Source: Bacteroidia bacterium
GTDB taxonomy: Bacteria > Bacteroidota > Bacteroidia > UKL13-3
DNA length: 64,000 nt
Reading direction: 5' to 3'
Assembly: GCA_019695215.1 (NCBI GenBank)
Contig: JAIBAK010000003.1
Span: 1 to 64,000, forward strand
Position numbers and translations under genes: made by a program. Of the stretch, positions 37,758 through 46,404 are shown piece after piece (within the stretch, counting starts at the first letter, position 1; every line of letters starts with the position of its first letter). Below the pieces are notes generated by a model. The model worked only from the letters and a program-made list of their open reading frames with translations, did no database searches and was not told the origin of the DNA.

Positions 37758-38123
37758 ATGGCACTCGATTTAATTGGAAAAATCATTCAGATTCTACCCG
37801 AAACAGGCGGACAAAGCAAAGCCGGAAAAGCATGGGTAAAACAGGAATTTATTCTCGAAACACAGGAAACCTATCCGAAGAAAGTTTGCATCAGCATGAT
37901 GGGCGACAAACTGCAGGAATTGAAAAAATTTAAAGTAGGTGACGAAGTTAAGGCGCACCTCAATATTGAATCGCGCGAGTACAACGGAAAATGGTACACC
38001 AATGTGGGTGCCTGGCGACTGGAAGCTAATGCGCGTTCCGGTGCATCGGGCGGAGAAGATTTTTATCCCGATGCCGAACCCGATTTTGTACCCGACAATA
38101 CCTCGGACGACCTTCCCTTTTAA
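37758..38123 (+). CDS. DUF3127 (OB-fold-like) protein
   Basis: A 121-residue cytoplasmic protein matching DUF3127, which in Bacteroidota resembles a short single-strand-binding OB fold. The conserved strand region is GKAWVKQEFILET...YPKKVCISMMGDK (residues 23-50), with NGKWYTNVGAWRLE in the second half. The C-terminus is acidic and ends DNTSDDLPF, like the protein-docking tip of SSB. DNA binding is therefore plausible but inferred. The 155-bp region upstream shows no clear promoter box. Confidence 0.8.
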   Translation: MALDLIGKIIQILPETGGQSKAGKAWVKQEFILETQETYPKKVCISMMGDKLQELKKFKVGDEVKAHLNIESREYNGKWYTNVGAWRLEANARSGASGGEDFYPDAEPDFVPDNTSDDLPF

Positions 38124-38200
38124 GTAAACCCGTACGGTGCCCGGCCGTTGCGTTATTTTAGCCAAAACATGTTGTAACTTTACCACATAGAAACAGCCAC

Positions 38201-40966
38201 ATGATAAAAACTAAAATACTTGTTGCAGCGCTTGTTGTTACCCTGTGCACCGTTTGGAATTTTTGGGGTAAACCATCACCCGCTGTCAGTGAAAATGAAG
38301 ACGGGGAAGCCATGGAAGAAAACCTTATGGAGCGTGCCCAATGGATGAATGCCATGCTGGCCGATCCGGCTACCGGAAAAATTCCTGCCGATATGCGGGC
38401 TAAGGAACTGGCCTTTGCAGCCACACTTCCGGTAAACGAACCCAAATATAAATCAAATGCTGCCGATGACGGTTTCTGGCAGCAGCGCGGCCCCTGGAAC
38501 GTGGGCGGACGCACACGGGCCATTGCCATTGATAAAACCAACGAAAATATTTTATTGGCCGGTGGTACTACCGGAGGAATTTGGCGCAGCACTAATGGCG
38601 GCACCATCTGGACCAAAGTGAGCAATACCGACAATATGCTCAACATAACCGCCCTGATGCAGGACCCCCGCAGCGGCAAAACACAAAACTGGTATGCAGC
38701 CACCGGAGAGTACTACGGAAGTTATGTGCCCGGAGCTTTTTACCTTGGAAAAGGCATGTACCGCTCTACCGATGGAGGGTTAACCTGGACCTCCATTACC
38801 AGCACCAATACCAATACTCCGCAAACATTTGAAGGCACCTGGGATTTCATACACAATATTGCCATTAACACCACCATTGATACGGCCGAAGTGCTGTATG
38901 CCGCTACTTATAATGCCGTGTACCGAACCATTAACGGAGGCACCACCTGGAACCGCGTGCGGGGCGGTGGGGCAGCTATTGGAAGCAGTACCTGGAGCGA
39001 TGTGGTGGTTACCCCCACCGGTGTGGTATATGCCACGCTCTCGGGCGGAGGGGCGCATCCCGGTATCTGGCGCTCGGTAAACAATGGCATTAACTGGACT
39101 AATATTACCCCGGCAGGTTTTCCGCCTTCATTTGCACGTATTGTTATCGGGGTATCGCCAAGTGACGAAAAACAAATTTATTTTTTAGCCAGCACACCCA
39201 ACTACGGAAAAAAATCGGTCGACTTTCAGGGACGTGAAGACTGGAACAGCCTGTGGAAATACACTTATGTGAGTGGTGACGGAACAGGTGCCGGTGGTGT
39301 GTGGGACGACCGAAGTGCCAATATACCCGGATTTGGTGGCGACTTCGGTGATTTTAATTCGCAGCAAAGTTATTGCCTCACGGTAAAAGTAAAACCCGAC
39401 AACCCCGATGTGGTATTTATTGGTTCTACCAATTTGTACCGCTCTACCGATGGGTTTAAAACCACCACCAACAGTGCCTGGATAGGCGGATACGGAGTAA
39501 ACACCACGCGACCCGATTACCAGTTGTACCCCAATCATCACCCCGATGTACACAACAATGTATTTTATCCTTCCAATCCTTCAAAAATGATTTCACTGAG
39601 CGATGGAGGCATTTCGCGCACCAACGATAATATGGCTGCATCGGTAGTGTGGAAGTCGCTTAATTACGGATTTATTACCACCCAGTTTTACACCGTGGCA
39701 CTTGACCATGCTACGGCCAGCAGCAATATAGTAACCGGTGGATTGCAGGACAACGGAACACATTTTACCAATACACAGGCCTACGGTGCCTCGTGGACCA
39801 TGTCGTCAAACTCTGACGGGGCTTTTTGTTTTGTGAAAGACGGTGGAAGCGAACACTACATGTCGACCCAGCAGGGAAGGGTGTACCGCTTAATTTTAGA
39901 TGCTTCGGGCAACCGCACTCAATTAGCCCGTTTGGATCCGGCCGGCATTCCGCGCGACAAATACCAGTTTATAAATCCCTACACACCCGATGGCGGAGAC
40001 TGGAAACGCCTGTACATACCGGCCAATAACCGCCTATGGCGCAACAGCGATGTTACAGCCATTCCGTTAAAAACAGTGATTGATACCAACCGGGTATTGA
40101 CCAACTGGCAGGAACTAAGCAATGCCGCCCTGCCCGACAGTGCCGATGAAATAACTGCTATAGTGGGCGCAGGTAAAATAGCCGATGTGCTTTACTACGG
40201 AACCATGAACGGACGGGTGTACAAATTGCGTGGCGCATCGGTTGGAAATCCGGTGCCGGTTGAAATTACAGGAAACAATTTTCCGGCTGGTTCCTATATC
40301 AATTGCGTGGCGGTAAATCCGGCCGATACCTCTAAATTAGTTGTGGTGTTTACCAACTACAATGTGCAAAGTGTTTTTTATACCGAAAACGGAGGACAGA
40401 GCTGGACTGCCGTATCCGGAAACTTAGAGCAAAACAGCAATGGCAGCGGCAACGGCCCCTCGTGCAGGTGGCTAAGTTTTGTTCATATCAACGGCAAATG
40501 GGTGTACTACCTTGGCACCACCACCGGCCTTTATGCTACCGACAGCCTTAATGCCATGCAAACTACGTGGATTAAACAATCGCCCGGGCTTATAGGAGAT
40601 AATATTGTTACCATGATGGATTACCGCGAGGCCGATGGGCAGATAGTAGTGGCCACCTTTGGAGCAGGAGTGTTTAGTGCCAAACTCAACTCGGCACACA
40701 ATATTACCTCGGTAAAAAATGAAACGGCCATTTCGGTAGCGCGGGTATATCCCAATCCGGTAGTTAATTTTTGCCGCGTTGAAGGCTTGCGGCCTGCAAC
40801 CACCTACAGCTATAAACTGATAAATGCCGAAGGGAAACAAATGCAGTACGGAACCCTAACCCGCGATGCCAGCGAAATAGCCATGCAGGCATATGCCACC
40901 GGCTGCTATTACCTGCTGCTGGATGACGGAAAGCATACCGCAGTGAAAAAAATTATAAAATACTAA
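38201..40966 (+). CDS. secreted BNR-repeat (beta-propeller) protein with T9SS sorting domain
   Basis: A 921-residue exported protein. A signal peptide (about residues 1-22) precedes a sortilin/sialidase-like beta-propeller, recognisable from repeated Asp-box-like segments such as STNGGTIWTKV, STDGGLTWTSI, TINGGTTWNRV and TENGGQSWTAV. The C-terminal ~75 residues are a T9SS sorting domain (VYPNPVVNFCRVEG to KKIIKY). No sialidase catalytic residues are evident, so a binding or proteolysis-associated role is possible. An inverted-repeat hairpin lies directly downstream. Confidence 0.88.
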   Translation: MIKTKILVAALVVTLCTVWNFWGKPSPAVSENEDGEAMEENLMERAQWMNAMLADPATGKIPADMRAKELAFAATLPVNEPKYKSNAADDGFWQQRGPWNVGGRTRAIAIDKTNENILLAGGTTGGIWRSTNGGTIWTKVSNTDNMLNITALMQDPRSGKTQNWYAATGEYYGSYVPGAFYLGKGMYRSTDGGLTWTSITSTNTNTPQTFEGTWDFIHNIAINTTIDTAEVLYAATYNAVYRTINGGTTWNRVRGGGAAIGSSTWSDVVVTPTGVVYATLSGGGAHPGIWRSVNNGINWTNITPAGFPPSFARIVIGVSPSDEKQIYFLASTPNYGKKSVDFQGREDWNSLWKYTYVSGDGTGAGGVWDDRSANIPGFGGDFGDFNSQQSYCLTVKVKPDNPDVVFIGSTNLYRSTDGFKTTTNSAWIGGYGVNTTRPDYQLYPNHHPDVHNNVFYPSNPSKMISLSDGGISRTNDNMAASVVWKSLNYGFITTQFYTVALDHATASSNIVTGGLQDNGTHFTNTQAYGASWTMSSNSDGAFCFVKDGGSEHYMSTQQGRVYRLILDASGNRTQLARLDPAGIPRDKYQFINPYTPDGGDWKRLYIPANNRLWRNSDVTAIPLKTVIDTNRVLTNWQELSNAALPDSADEITAIVGAGKIADVLYYGTMNGRVYKLRGASVGNPVPVEITGNNFPAGSYINCVAVNPADTSKLVVVFTNYNVQSVFYTENGGQSWTAVSGNLEQNSNGSGNGPSCRWLSFVHINGKWVYYLGTTTGLYATDSLNAMQTTWIKQSPGLIGDNIVTMMDYREADGQIVVATFGAGVFSAKLNSAHNITSVKNETAISVARVYPNPVVNFCRVEGLRPATTYSYKLINAEGKQMQYGTLTRDASEIAMQAYATGCYYLLLDDGKHTAVKKIIKY

Positions 40967-40975
40967 AACGAACAA

Positions 40976-41018
40976 AACCTTCGTATACTTTCCCGTATTG
41001 GCGATATATACGAAGGTT
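40976..41018. terminator. 12-bp inverted repeat after the BNR-protein gene
   Basis: AACCTTCGTATA (40976-40987) and TATACGAAGGTT (41007-41018) are perfectly complementary with a 19-base loop. No T-run follows. It might act as a transcript-end hairpin or belong to the accessory DNA that starts here; the following TATATACGAGTTAGCGG hints at a mobile cassette boundary. Confidence 0.4.
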
Positions 41019-41101
41019 TATAGCGCATATATACGAGTTAGCGGTAATGCTAAAATGACGACATATAAAAAAGTTAAGTTCTGAGTGAAAAGAAAAAATT
41101 A

Positions 41102-41794
41102 CCCCAGCCGTTCGGGATTTGCAATCCCGAACATGTCTATCTGGTAGGATTTGCAATCTGGTGCCAAATTGGTAACTTGCAACTCATATGGGTTTGAAAA
41201 GTATAACCGAAAAAAGTGGAATATATTTTATTACGCCTACTGTTGTTGATTGGGTAGATGTATTTACCAAACCTGTTTACAAAAATATAATTATTGAATC
41301 GTTACAATTTTGTCAGCGTGAAAAAGGGCTGGATATTTATGCCTGGGTAATCATGACTAACCATCTTCATCTGGTTGTTTCGGCAAAGGAGGGTTTTGAT
41401 TTGGCTGCCATACTGCGAGACTTTAAAAAATACACGAGTAAACAAATTATTCAAACCATACAACAGGAAAACGAAAGCAGAAAGATATGGATGTTAAACC
41501 GTTTTGAGTACGCAGGAAAAAATGACAGCAAAATTAAAAATTATAAATTTTGGCAAGACGGCAATGAACCAAAACCAGTTTACAGCAGTGAATTTATGAA
41601 GCAAAAAATTGATTATATCCATCAAAATCCGATAAAAGCCGAAATTGTGAATGAGGCAGAATATTATCGGTACAGTTCGGCTATTGATTACGTAGGAGGA
41701 AAAGGATTGCTTGATGTTTATTTGGCATGGTAAGTCGGATTACAAATCCTTTAAGTAACTTCATTCGGGATTGCAAATCCCGAACGGCTGGGGG
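41102..41794 (+). mobile_element. RAYT unit 1: transposase bracketed by inverted REP sequences
   Basis: A 30-bp sequence beginning CCCCAGCC and containing the hairpin GGGATTTGCAATCCC lies at 41102-41131. Its exact reverse complement is at 41765-41794. A shorter related motif lies inside each border (GGATTTGCAATC at about 41147; GGATTACAAATCC at about 41737). A RAYT gene fills the space, the usual REPIN/RAYT arrangement. A 91-bp copy of its right end recurs at 43514-43606. Confidence 0.8.
41188..41733 (+). CDS. REP-associated tyrosine transposase (RAYT, Y1_Tnp domain)
   Basis: A 181-residue single-strand transposase of the Y1/HUH group. It has the HUH-type motif TNHLHLVVS (about residues 54-62), the helix ILRDFKKYTSKQI, and the catalytic tyrosine region KIDYIHQNPIKAE (about 138-150). 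KFWQDGNEP in the centre is shared with the other two RAYTs in the window. The ORF appears intact. RAYTs act on REP palindromes, and this one sits between a matching inverted pair. Confidence 0.88.
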   Translation: MGLKSITEKSGIYFITPTVVDWVDVFTKPVYKNIIIESLQFCQREKGLDIYAWVIMTNHLHLVVSAKEGFDLAAILRDFKKYTSKQIIQTIQQENESRKIWMLNRFEYAGKNDSKIKNYKFWQDGNEPKPVYSSEFMKQKIDYIHQNPIKAEIVNEAEYYRYSSAIDYVGGKGLLDVYLAW

Positions 41795-41799
41795 GGATT

Positions 41800-41935
41800 T
41801 GATACTGATAAATTCAAAACAAAAATTGAAACTAAAGATAAGAAAAAGGTCATGTGGGTCATTGATGTCCCCTTTTCAGCAAATGGAGAAGTAAATGTAT
41901 ATACAAAATATAATAAAAGAAAATGGGTAAAATAA
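41800..41935 (+). pseudogene. C-terminal remnant of an interrupted gene
   Basis: Immediately right of the RAYT 1 REP, a plus-strand frame without a start reads FDTDKFKTKIETKD...VNVYTKYNKRKWVK and stops at 41933-41935. It overlaps the next gene's ATG. It looks like the end of a gene whose front part was removed when the RAYT unit arrived. The family is unknown. Confidence 0.4.
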
Positions 41936-42744
41936 GTTTAGTTTTGGTTGTTCTTTTAATAATCGGTTGCAAAGCAAAAAAGAACCAAATTGCGAAATGT
42001 GATTGTAATAAAGTTATAAATGAGTTTACTTATATTGAGAGTATATATGAGATGGCAGTTCTTTGCCCAGAATATTGTTTAATTTATTCTAATGGGTGGC
42101 AAAGCAGTCCAAAACTCATTAAATTTGTGGACTATGTAAGACAGTCTACAGGAGTTAACTTTGGAAACTCAGGCAATGATTCATGCCATACGATATCAGA
42201 TATTGATATCGACAATGTAAAAGTATGGATACAAAAGAACTGCTCGAAGCAGTATCAATCTTCATATCAGACTGAAGTCAAAAAAATTAATTACCAGTTA
42301 AGATGCTTGGAGCTAACAACTATTGACTTACGCTTGTCAAACGAAAACTATAAAACTATTAGAAGTGATGCAGGTGGGTTCATTAAAAATAAAAGCTATA
42401 TGCAAGCTGATTCGGCTATACGATTCCTGTATGAAATTGACGAAGTCGTTTTATTTAATTCGATTTTAGATAAAGCACTAATATTTGTAAATAAGAAAGA
42501 TACCACTAATCATTCTGAATCAAATTTCACCGACATTTTATTTGCTAGCAAGGAATTAAACAAATGGCAATTTTATCTATTTAAAAAGGATATCAAATTA
42601 GAGATGGTGCCTACACCATTAGTTCGTCAAGATCTCCAATCGTCAGTTTTTAAAAATTTGATAGAGGAAGGGTATTTTATCCGCGGAACTTGTAGGATAA
42701 ATAATAATTATCTTGATAGTATTTACGTTCAGCTTACAAAGTAA
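41923..42744 (+). CDS. hypothetical lipoprotein (273 residues)
   Basis: The N-terminus MGKISLVLVVLLIIGCKAKK is a clear lipoprotein signal with lipobox LIIGC, so the protein is probably anchored in the envelope. The mature protein starts with a Cys-containing KCDCNK segment and contains several further cysteines and long polar helices; no domain is recognised. The start overlaps the remnant of the previous gene by 13 bp. The gene is AT-richer than the core genes of the window, as expected for accessory DNA between two RAYT units. Confidence 0.65.
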   Translation: MGKISLVLVVLLIIGCKAKKNQIAKCDCNKVINEFTYIESIYEMAVLCPEYCLIYSNGWQSSPKLIKFVDYVRQSTGVNFGNSGNDSCHTISDIDIDNVKVWIQKNCSKQYQSSYQTEVKKINYQLRCLELTTIDLRLSNENYKTIRSDAGGFIKNKSYMQADSAIRFLYEIDEVVLFNSILDKALIFVNKKDTTNHSESNFTDILFASKELNKWQFYLFKKDIKLEMVPTPLVRQDLQSSVFKNLIEEGYFIRGTCRINNNYLDSIYVQLTK

Positions 42745-42745
42745 G

Positions 42746-42854
42746 TGTATTCGGTAGTGTACGATATTGCACCTGCGCATTATTTCAAAACGCAAGGTGA
42801 TGATTTTCAAATAAATTATACTTTCAAAAAGATACAGCAGGGCAGGATATTCAT
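42746..42854 (+). pseudogene. gene remnant cut by RAYT unit 2
   Basis: Directly after the lipoprotein stop, a frame reads VVYDIAPAHYFKTQGDD...FKKIQQGRIF and runs into the REP border at 42855. The reading through the REP is not protein-like. I take it as a fragment whose remainder was lost; no family is recognised. Confidence 0.3.
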
Positions 42855-43513
42855 CCCCAACTCGCGCGCGTTTGCAACGCGTGTGAAAGAGACGATTAAT
42901 TATTGTATAGTATATTTGTCTGATGTCTGAACGTTACAAATTTAATGGGAAAGAAAATCTTTATTTTGTAAGTCCAACAATTGTTGGATGGATTGATCTG
43001 TTTACCAAAAAACAATTCAATGAAATTATTCTGGAGTCATTACGATTTTGTCAGAAAGAAAAGGGCTTGATAATACATGCCTGGTGTATAATGAGCAGTC
43101 ATTTGCATCTGATTTTAAGTTCAGAAAAAGAGGAGTTATCTAATATTCTCAGAGATTTTAAGAAGTATACCAATAAAAAGATAATTGAAGAATTAAAGGC
43201 CGGAACTGATAGTCGCAAGGAGTGGATACTTGAGTTGTTTCAAAGGGAAGCCGATAAAACAAACAGGATAACGAACTATAAAGTGTGGCAGGATGGTAAC
43301 CATCCTATACTTCTTGATACAAATGAAATGAGAGACCAACGATTGGGTTATATACACAACAATCCAGTAAAAGCAGGTTTGGTTTTACGAGCAGAAGATT
43401 ATCTTTACAGCAGCGCAGGTGATTATGGGCAACAAATTGGACTACTTACGATTGAACAGATATGAAGGGCAACAGTGTAAGCGCACGCGTTGCAAACGCG
43501 CGCGAGTTGGGGG
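42855..43513 (+). mobile_element. RAYT unit 2: transposase bracketed by a second REP type
   Basis: The left border (42855-42885) begins CCCCAACTCG and contains GCGTTTGCAACGC. The right border (43482-43512) is its reverse complement with one mismatch. The CCCCA head and TTTGCAA hairpin centre are the same as in unit 1, while the stem sequences differ. The transposase gene lies between. Confidence 0.8.
42923..43465 (+). CDS. REP-associated tyrosine transposase (RAYT), second type
   Basis: A 180-residue Y1/HUH transposase. The HUH motif is MSSHLHLILS (about residues 53-62), the helix is ILRDFKKYTNKKI, and the tyrosine region is RLGYIHNNPVKAGL (about 142-155). It is clearly related to the RAYT at 41188 (shared KVWQDGNHP and FCQKEKGL) but diverged throughout, matching the divergence of its REP stems. 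The ORF is intact. Confidence 0.88.
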   Translation: MSERYKFNGKENLYFVSPTIVGWIDLFTKKQFNEIILESLRFCQKEKGLIIHAWCIMSSHLHLILSSEKEELSNILRDFKKYTNKKIIEELKAGTDSRKEWILELFQREADKTNRITNYKVWQDGNHPILLDTNEMRDQRLGYIHNNPVKAGLVLRAEDYLYSSAGDYGQQIGLLTIEQI

Positions 43514-43606
43514 AAAAGGATTGCTTGATGTTTATTTGGCATGGTAAGTCGGATTACAAATCCTTTAAGTAACTTCATTCGGGATTGCAAATCCCGAATG
43601 GCTGGG
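43514..43606 (+). repeat. duplicate of the right end of RAYT unit 1
   Basis: These ~91 bp repeat 41700-41790 with a single visible difference near the end (CGAATGGC against CGAACGGC). The copy includes the last codons of the transposase (LLDVYLAW), the inner GGATTACAAATCC motif and the REP. It abuts the right REP of unit 2 exactly, so a second unit 1 copy once lay here or recombination fused the ends. Confidence 0.85.
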
Positions 43607-43676
43607 CTAAAAATAAAAGTAGAAAGGATAATTTTTTAAATAAGCAGAAACAAAGTGCTAAACAAACTAATTAATT

Positions 43677-44084
43677 ATGGGAAGAATATTTAAATTTATT
43701 TTGATTTTTTTGTCTCCCTTGTTCCTATTTGGTCAACAGAGAGAATTGACGCTTGATTTTAGCGCTTTCTTTAAAAAAAGAACTACCCATATTGACAGTG
43801 TTATGTTTATTAAGCAAAAATTATTCGTTAAGAATAAAAAAAGTATACAACTTTTATTCACCGTAAACGAAATTGGTCAGGACTCACTTTTCCCTCTTTA
43901 TATATTCGCCAAACGAAGAGTCTATGTAATAAGCTTGGACAAAGATTATTTGACTTATTGTTTAATTGCTCATAAAATCACTTTTTTTTATTATAAGAGA
44001 AAGCCTTATTATGTATTGAGTGATTGCACCTCGGCCAAAATAACGGGACCTTTGACGCTTTTGGATGTAAAAAAAAGAAAATAA
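43677..44084 (+). CDS. hypothetical exported protein (135 residues)
   Basis: The N-terminus MGRIFKFILIFLSPLFLFGQ is a signal peptide with likely cleavage after FG. The mature part is basic and strand-rich, with no recognised domain. It lies between the RAYT unit 1 fragment and a RAYT 3 fragment and is AT-rich. No partner gene is evident. Confidence 0.55.
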   Translation: MGRIFKFILIFLSPLFLFGQQRELTLDFSAFFKKRTTHIDSVMFIKQKLFVKNKKSIQLLFTVNEIGQDSLFPLYIFAKRRVYVISLDKDYLTYCLIAHKITFFYYKRKPYYVLSDCTSAKITGPLTLLDVKKRK

Positions 44085-44095
44085 TATTAATACCC

Positions 44096-44235
44096 CCCTC
44101 CCTTCGCTCGCGTGCCGCGAGTGTAAGCCATTGCACTGGCATATTGCCAGACACGAAAACGTTGATTAATTTAACGGTTGATGAGTGAATACAGAAAAAC
44201 AACATCCAATGAGCTTTTTATGTAACGTGCGCGTA
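44096..44235 (+). pseudogene. REP type 3 plus truncated 5' end of a RAYT gene
   Basis: The REP (hairpin CTCGCG-TGC-CGCGAG at about 44107-44121, then CTGGCATATTGCCAG at about 44135-44149) is followed by ATG 44181 reading MSEYRKTTSNELF. This matches MSEYRKTTANELF of the RAYT at 52938. One T is missing after F, and similarity ends a few bases later. It is a decayed fragment of a second type 3 unit. Confidence 0.75.
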
Positions 44236-44321
44236 AGAGCATCCTCAACAAAAAAAATCAACCACAAGAACTTGCTATTACCGGTTTTTATCTCCAATTT
44301 TACCTTGCCTTGTGTGGATTG

Positions 44322-44341
44322 ATCCCGATAAGCATCGGGAT
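44322..44341. repeat. 8-bp perfect palindromic hairpin
   Basis: ATCCCGAT-aagc-ATCGGGAT, flanked by GTGTG and CACAC that extend the symmetry. It lies 53 bp upstream of the OmpA-like gene and resembles dispersed palindromes common in Bacteroidota genomes. The adjacent ACGTTGGCAG might be part of a cassette boundary. Confidence 0.6.
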
Positions 44342-44394
44342 ACACACACTGACGTTGGCAGATATTTTAAACATAATTAAAAAAGCAGACAGAC

Positions 44395-45207
44395 ATGAGA
44401 AAAATAATTATTACAATGATGCTCTTGGTTCCTTTACTATCAATAGCACAGGACGACTGCAAAGCACCATCTTATTTAGACCGCATCAGCTCTTTTGAGC
44501 TAACAGCTTGTCAGTACTCGGAATTTAACGAGTATGAATTCGATTATCAGGACTTAAAAGACAAAACAACGAAGATGAGAAAGGGTGGAAATTATTACCG
44601 CCTTAAATATGATAAAAGAGAAGATGACACAAAAAATGTCAGTGGTGCGTATATACGACAGAATTATTATAATGCAGTTATTAAAGCAAAAGGAGAAAAC
44701 TTAGGAGTTAATAAGGATTTCTTCCGGTTTAAACACGAGAGTAAAACCGTTTATATGCTCATTCAATATGCTGTGGATGCAGATGAGCAAGGGTATATTA
44801 TTCATATTATTGAAGAAACTGAAATGACACAGGAAATAGAACTCGACATAAAAGATGCCCTTTCAAAAGATGGGAAAATTCCTCTTTACGGTATATTTTT
44901 CGATACCGATAAATCGGTTATTAAGCCGGAGTCGGATAAGGAATTAACTAAATTGGTTACATACCTCAAAGAAAATCCTTCTGTAAATATTTTTGTAGTT
45001 GGTCATACAGACAATACAGGGGATTTTGCACACAACCTAAAACTGTCTAAAGAGAGGGCGGCTGCCGTGGTAAATTATTTAGTTTCTAAAGGGATTAATC
45101 AAAATCGTTTAACTGCTGACGGAGTGGGATCATTATGTCCGGTTACATCCAACAAAGTTGAAGACGGAAGAAAAAAGAATAGACGAGTTGAAATTGTTAT
45201 GAAATAG
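44395..45207 (+). CDS. OmpA-family outer-membrane/peptidoglycan-binding protein
   Basis: A 270-residue exported protein. A signal peptide (MRKIIITMMLLVPLLSIAQ) precedes a ~140-residue N-terminal region resembling the DUF4892 domain, with SYLDRISSFELTACQYSEFN. The OmpA C-terminal domain spans about residues 165-270: YGIFFDTDKSVIKPESDKEL, VVGHTDNTGDFAHNLKLSKERA, and DGRKKNRRVEIVMK. This domain binds peptidoglycan through the conserved Asp and Arg. Its place among small unrelated genes suggests a cassette-like acquisition. Confidence 0.9.
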   Translation: MRKIIITMMLLVPLLSIAQDDCKAPSYLDRISSFELTACQYSEFNEYEFDYQDLKDKTTKMRKGGNYYRLKYDKREDDTKNVSGAYIRQNYYNAVIKAKGENLGVNKDFFRFKHESKTVYMLIQYAVDADEQGYIIHIIEETEMTQEIELDIKDALSKDGKIPLYGIFFDTDKSVIKPESDKELTKLVTYLKENPSVNIFVVGHTDNTGDFAHNLKLSKERAAAVVNYLVSKGINQNRLTADGVGSLCPVTSNKVEDGRKKNRRVEIVMK

Positions 45208-45335
45208 AAACATCAGCTAACAGCACCTGCAAAAATTGGCAGATCTGTGTTTAAATGAGGCTTTGTGCTTCGTTTTAACTTCAATAAGGCAGAAAGAATT
45301 AAAAACAAATTTCAATAGCAATTAAAAAATAAATT

Positions 45336-45773
45336 ATGGCAAGTATCAATCCGCACGTTAATTTTAACGGCAATGCAGAAGAAGCATTTATATTTTACAA
45401 ATCGGTATTTGGCGGAGAGTTTGCAAAAATTGTGCGCTTCAAAGATTTGGAAAGTGCCGAATTTCCGGTGCCCGAACATGAAGCAAATAAAATAATGCAT
45501 ATTGCTTTACCAATAGGAGACAGCATTTTAATGGCTAATGATGTGCCTGAAATATTAGGGCGAACAAACGAAAATGAAAACAGAAGCAAAATTGTGATTA
45601 GTGCCGAAAGCAAACAAGAAGCCGACAAGTTATTCAAAGGGCTATCGGCTGGCGGACAAATTGAAATGCCCATTGCCGACAGTCCGTGGGGTTCATACTT
45701 TGGAATGTTCAGAGACAAATACGGAATTGAATGGATGGTAGATTTTGACCCGAACTATAAGGGAAAAATGTAA
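45336..45773 (+). CDS. VOC-family (PhnB/glyoxalase-like) protein
   Basis: A 145-residue vicinal-oxygen-chelate protein with two beta-alpha-beta modules. It begins INPHVNFNGNAEEAFIFYKS, typical of the PhnB-like group, and ends SYFGMFRDKYGIEWMVDFDP. Members bind a metal in glyoxalases, or act in resistance or demethylation in other branches; the His-rich metal site of active glyoxalase is not clearly present here, so the function is open. Such genes are frequent in horizontally moved cassettes. Confidence 0.85.
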   Translation: MASINPHVNFNGNAEEAFIFYKSVFGGEFAKIVRFKDLESAEFPVPEHEANKIMHIALPIGDSILMANDVPEILGRTNENENRSKIVISAESKQEADKLFKGLSAGGQIEMPIADSPWGSYFGMFRDKYGIEWMVDFDPNYKGKM

Positions 45774-45901
45774 CAGGAGGTAACACCTCTACCGCCTGTG
45801 GAGGGAAAACAGGCTATCCCATACCGATGGTTAAAGATGCGGAGAAGCAAGCGGGCACCTGCGTTGAATGTAGTAACGGATAAAAAAACAAAAGCGAACC
45901 A

Positions 45902-46180
45902 ATGAAAGAATACAAATTTTGCCAGAGTTGCGGTTTCCCCCTGAAGAAAGACAAAAAAGGAGGAGGAACCGAAAAAGACGGAACACTAAGTAAAAAATAT
46001 TGTTCGATGTGTTATGAAAACGGGGCGTTTTTAACCCCGCCCGAAATTGATACAGCCGCTAAGATGCAAAAATTTTGTATTCAGGAAATGAAGAAAAGCG
46101 GGATTAACGGATTTTTTGCATGGCTGGCTACCCGAACCATTCCGGGGCTGGAACGATGGAAAAAATATACAGACAGATGA
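45902..46180 (+). CDS. putative zinc-ribbon protein
   Basis: A 92-residue protein with a zinc-ribbon signature: FCQSCGFPL (residues 6-14) and YCSMCYENG (about 33-41) supply four cysteines. The family is known as putative zinc ribbon (zf-ribbon_2) and has no defined role. The C-terminal half is helical (QKFCIQEMKKSGINGFFAWL). The ATG lies in a short AT-rich leader. It is another isolated small gene of the accessory block. Confidence 0.8.
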   Translation: MKEYKFCQSCGFPLKKDKKGGGTEKDGTLSKKYCSMCYENGAFLTPPEIDTAAKMQKFCIQEMKKSGINGFFAWLATRTIPGLERWKKYTDR

Positions 46181-46404
46181 ATTTGTTTGAGAGGAAATTT
46201 TCTCTATACTGTTGATCATAATAGTCAGGATACCTCGTATTCATTCTAAGTGATGGTACTATTGTGGCGCATTGTTTATTTGCTTTTTCCCTTTTTTCTT
46301 TTCATATTTACATTTCATATTGCAAACGGGGTCTCATACCTAATTTACTTTTTGCCTGCCCTCAAGTCATGTAACCGCTGAAGAACATTTATCACTTTAT
46401 AAAA

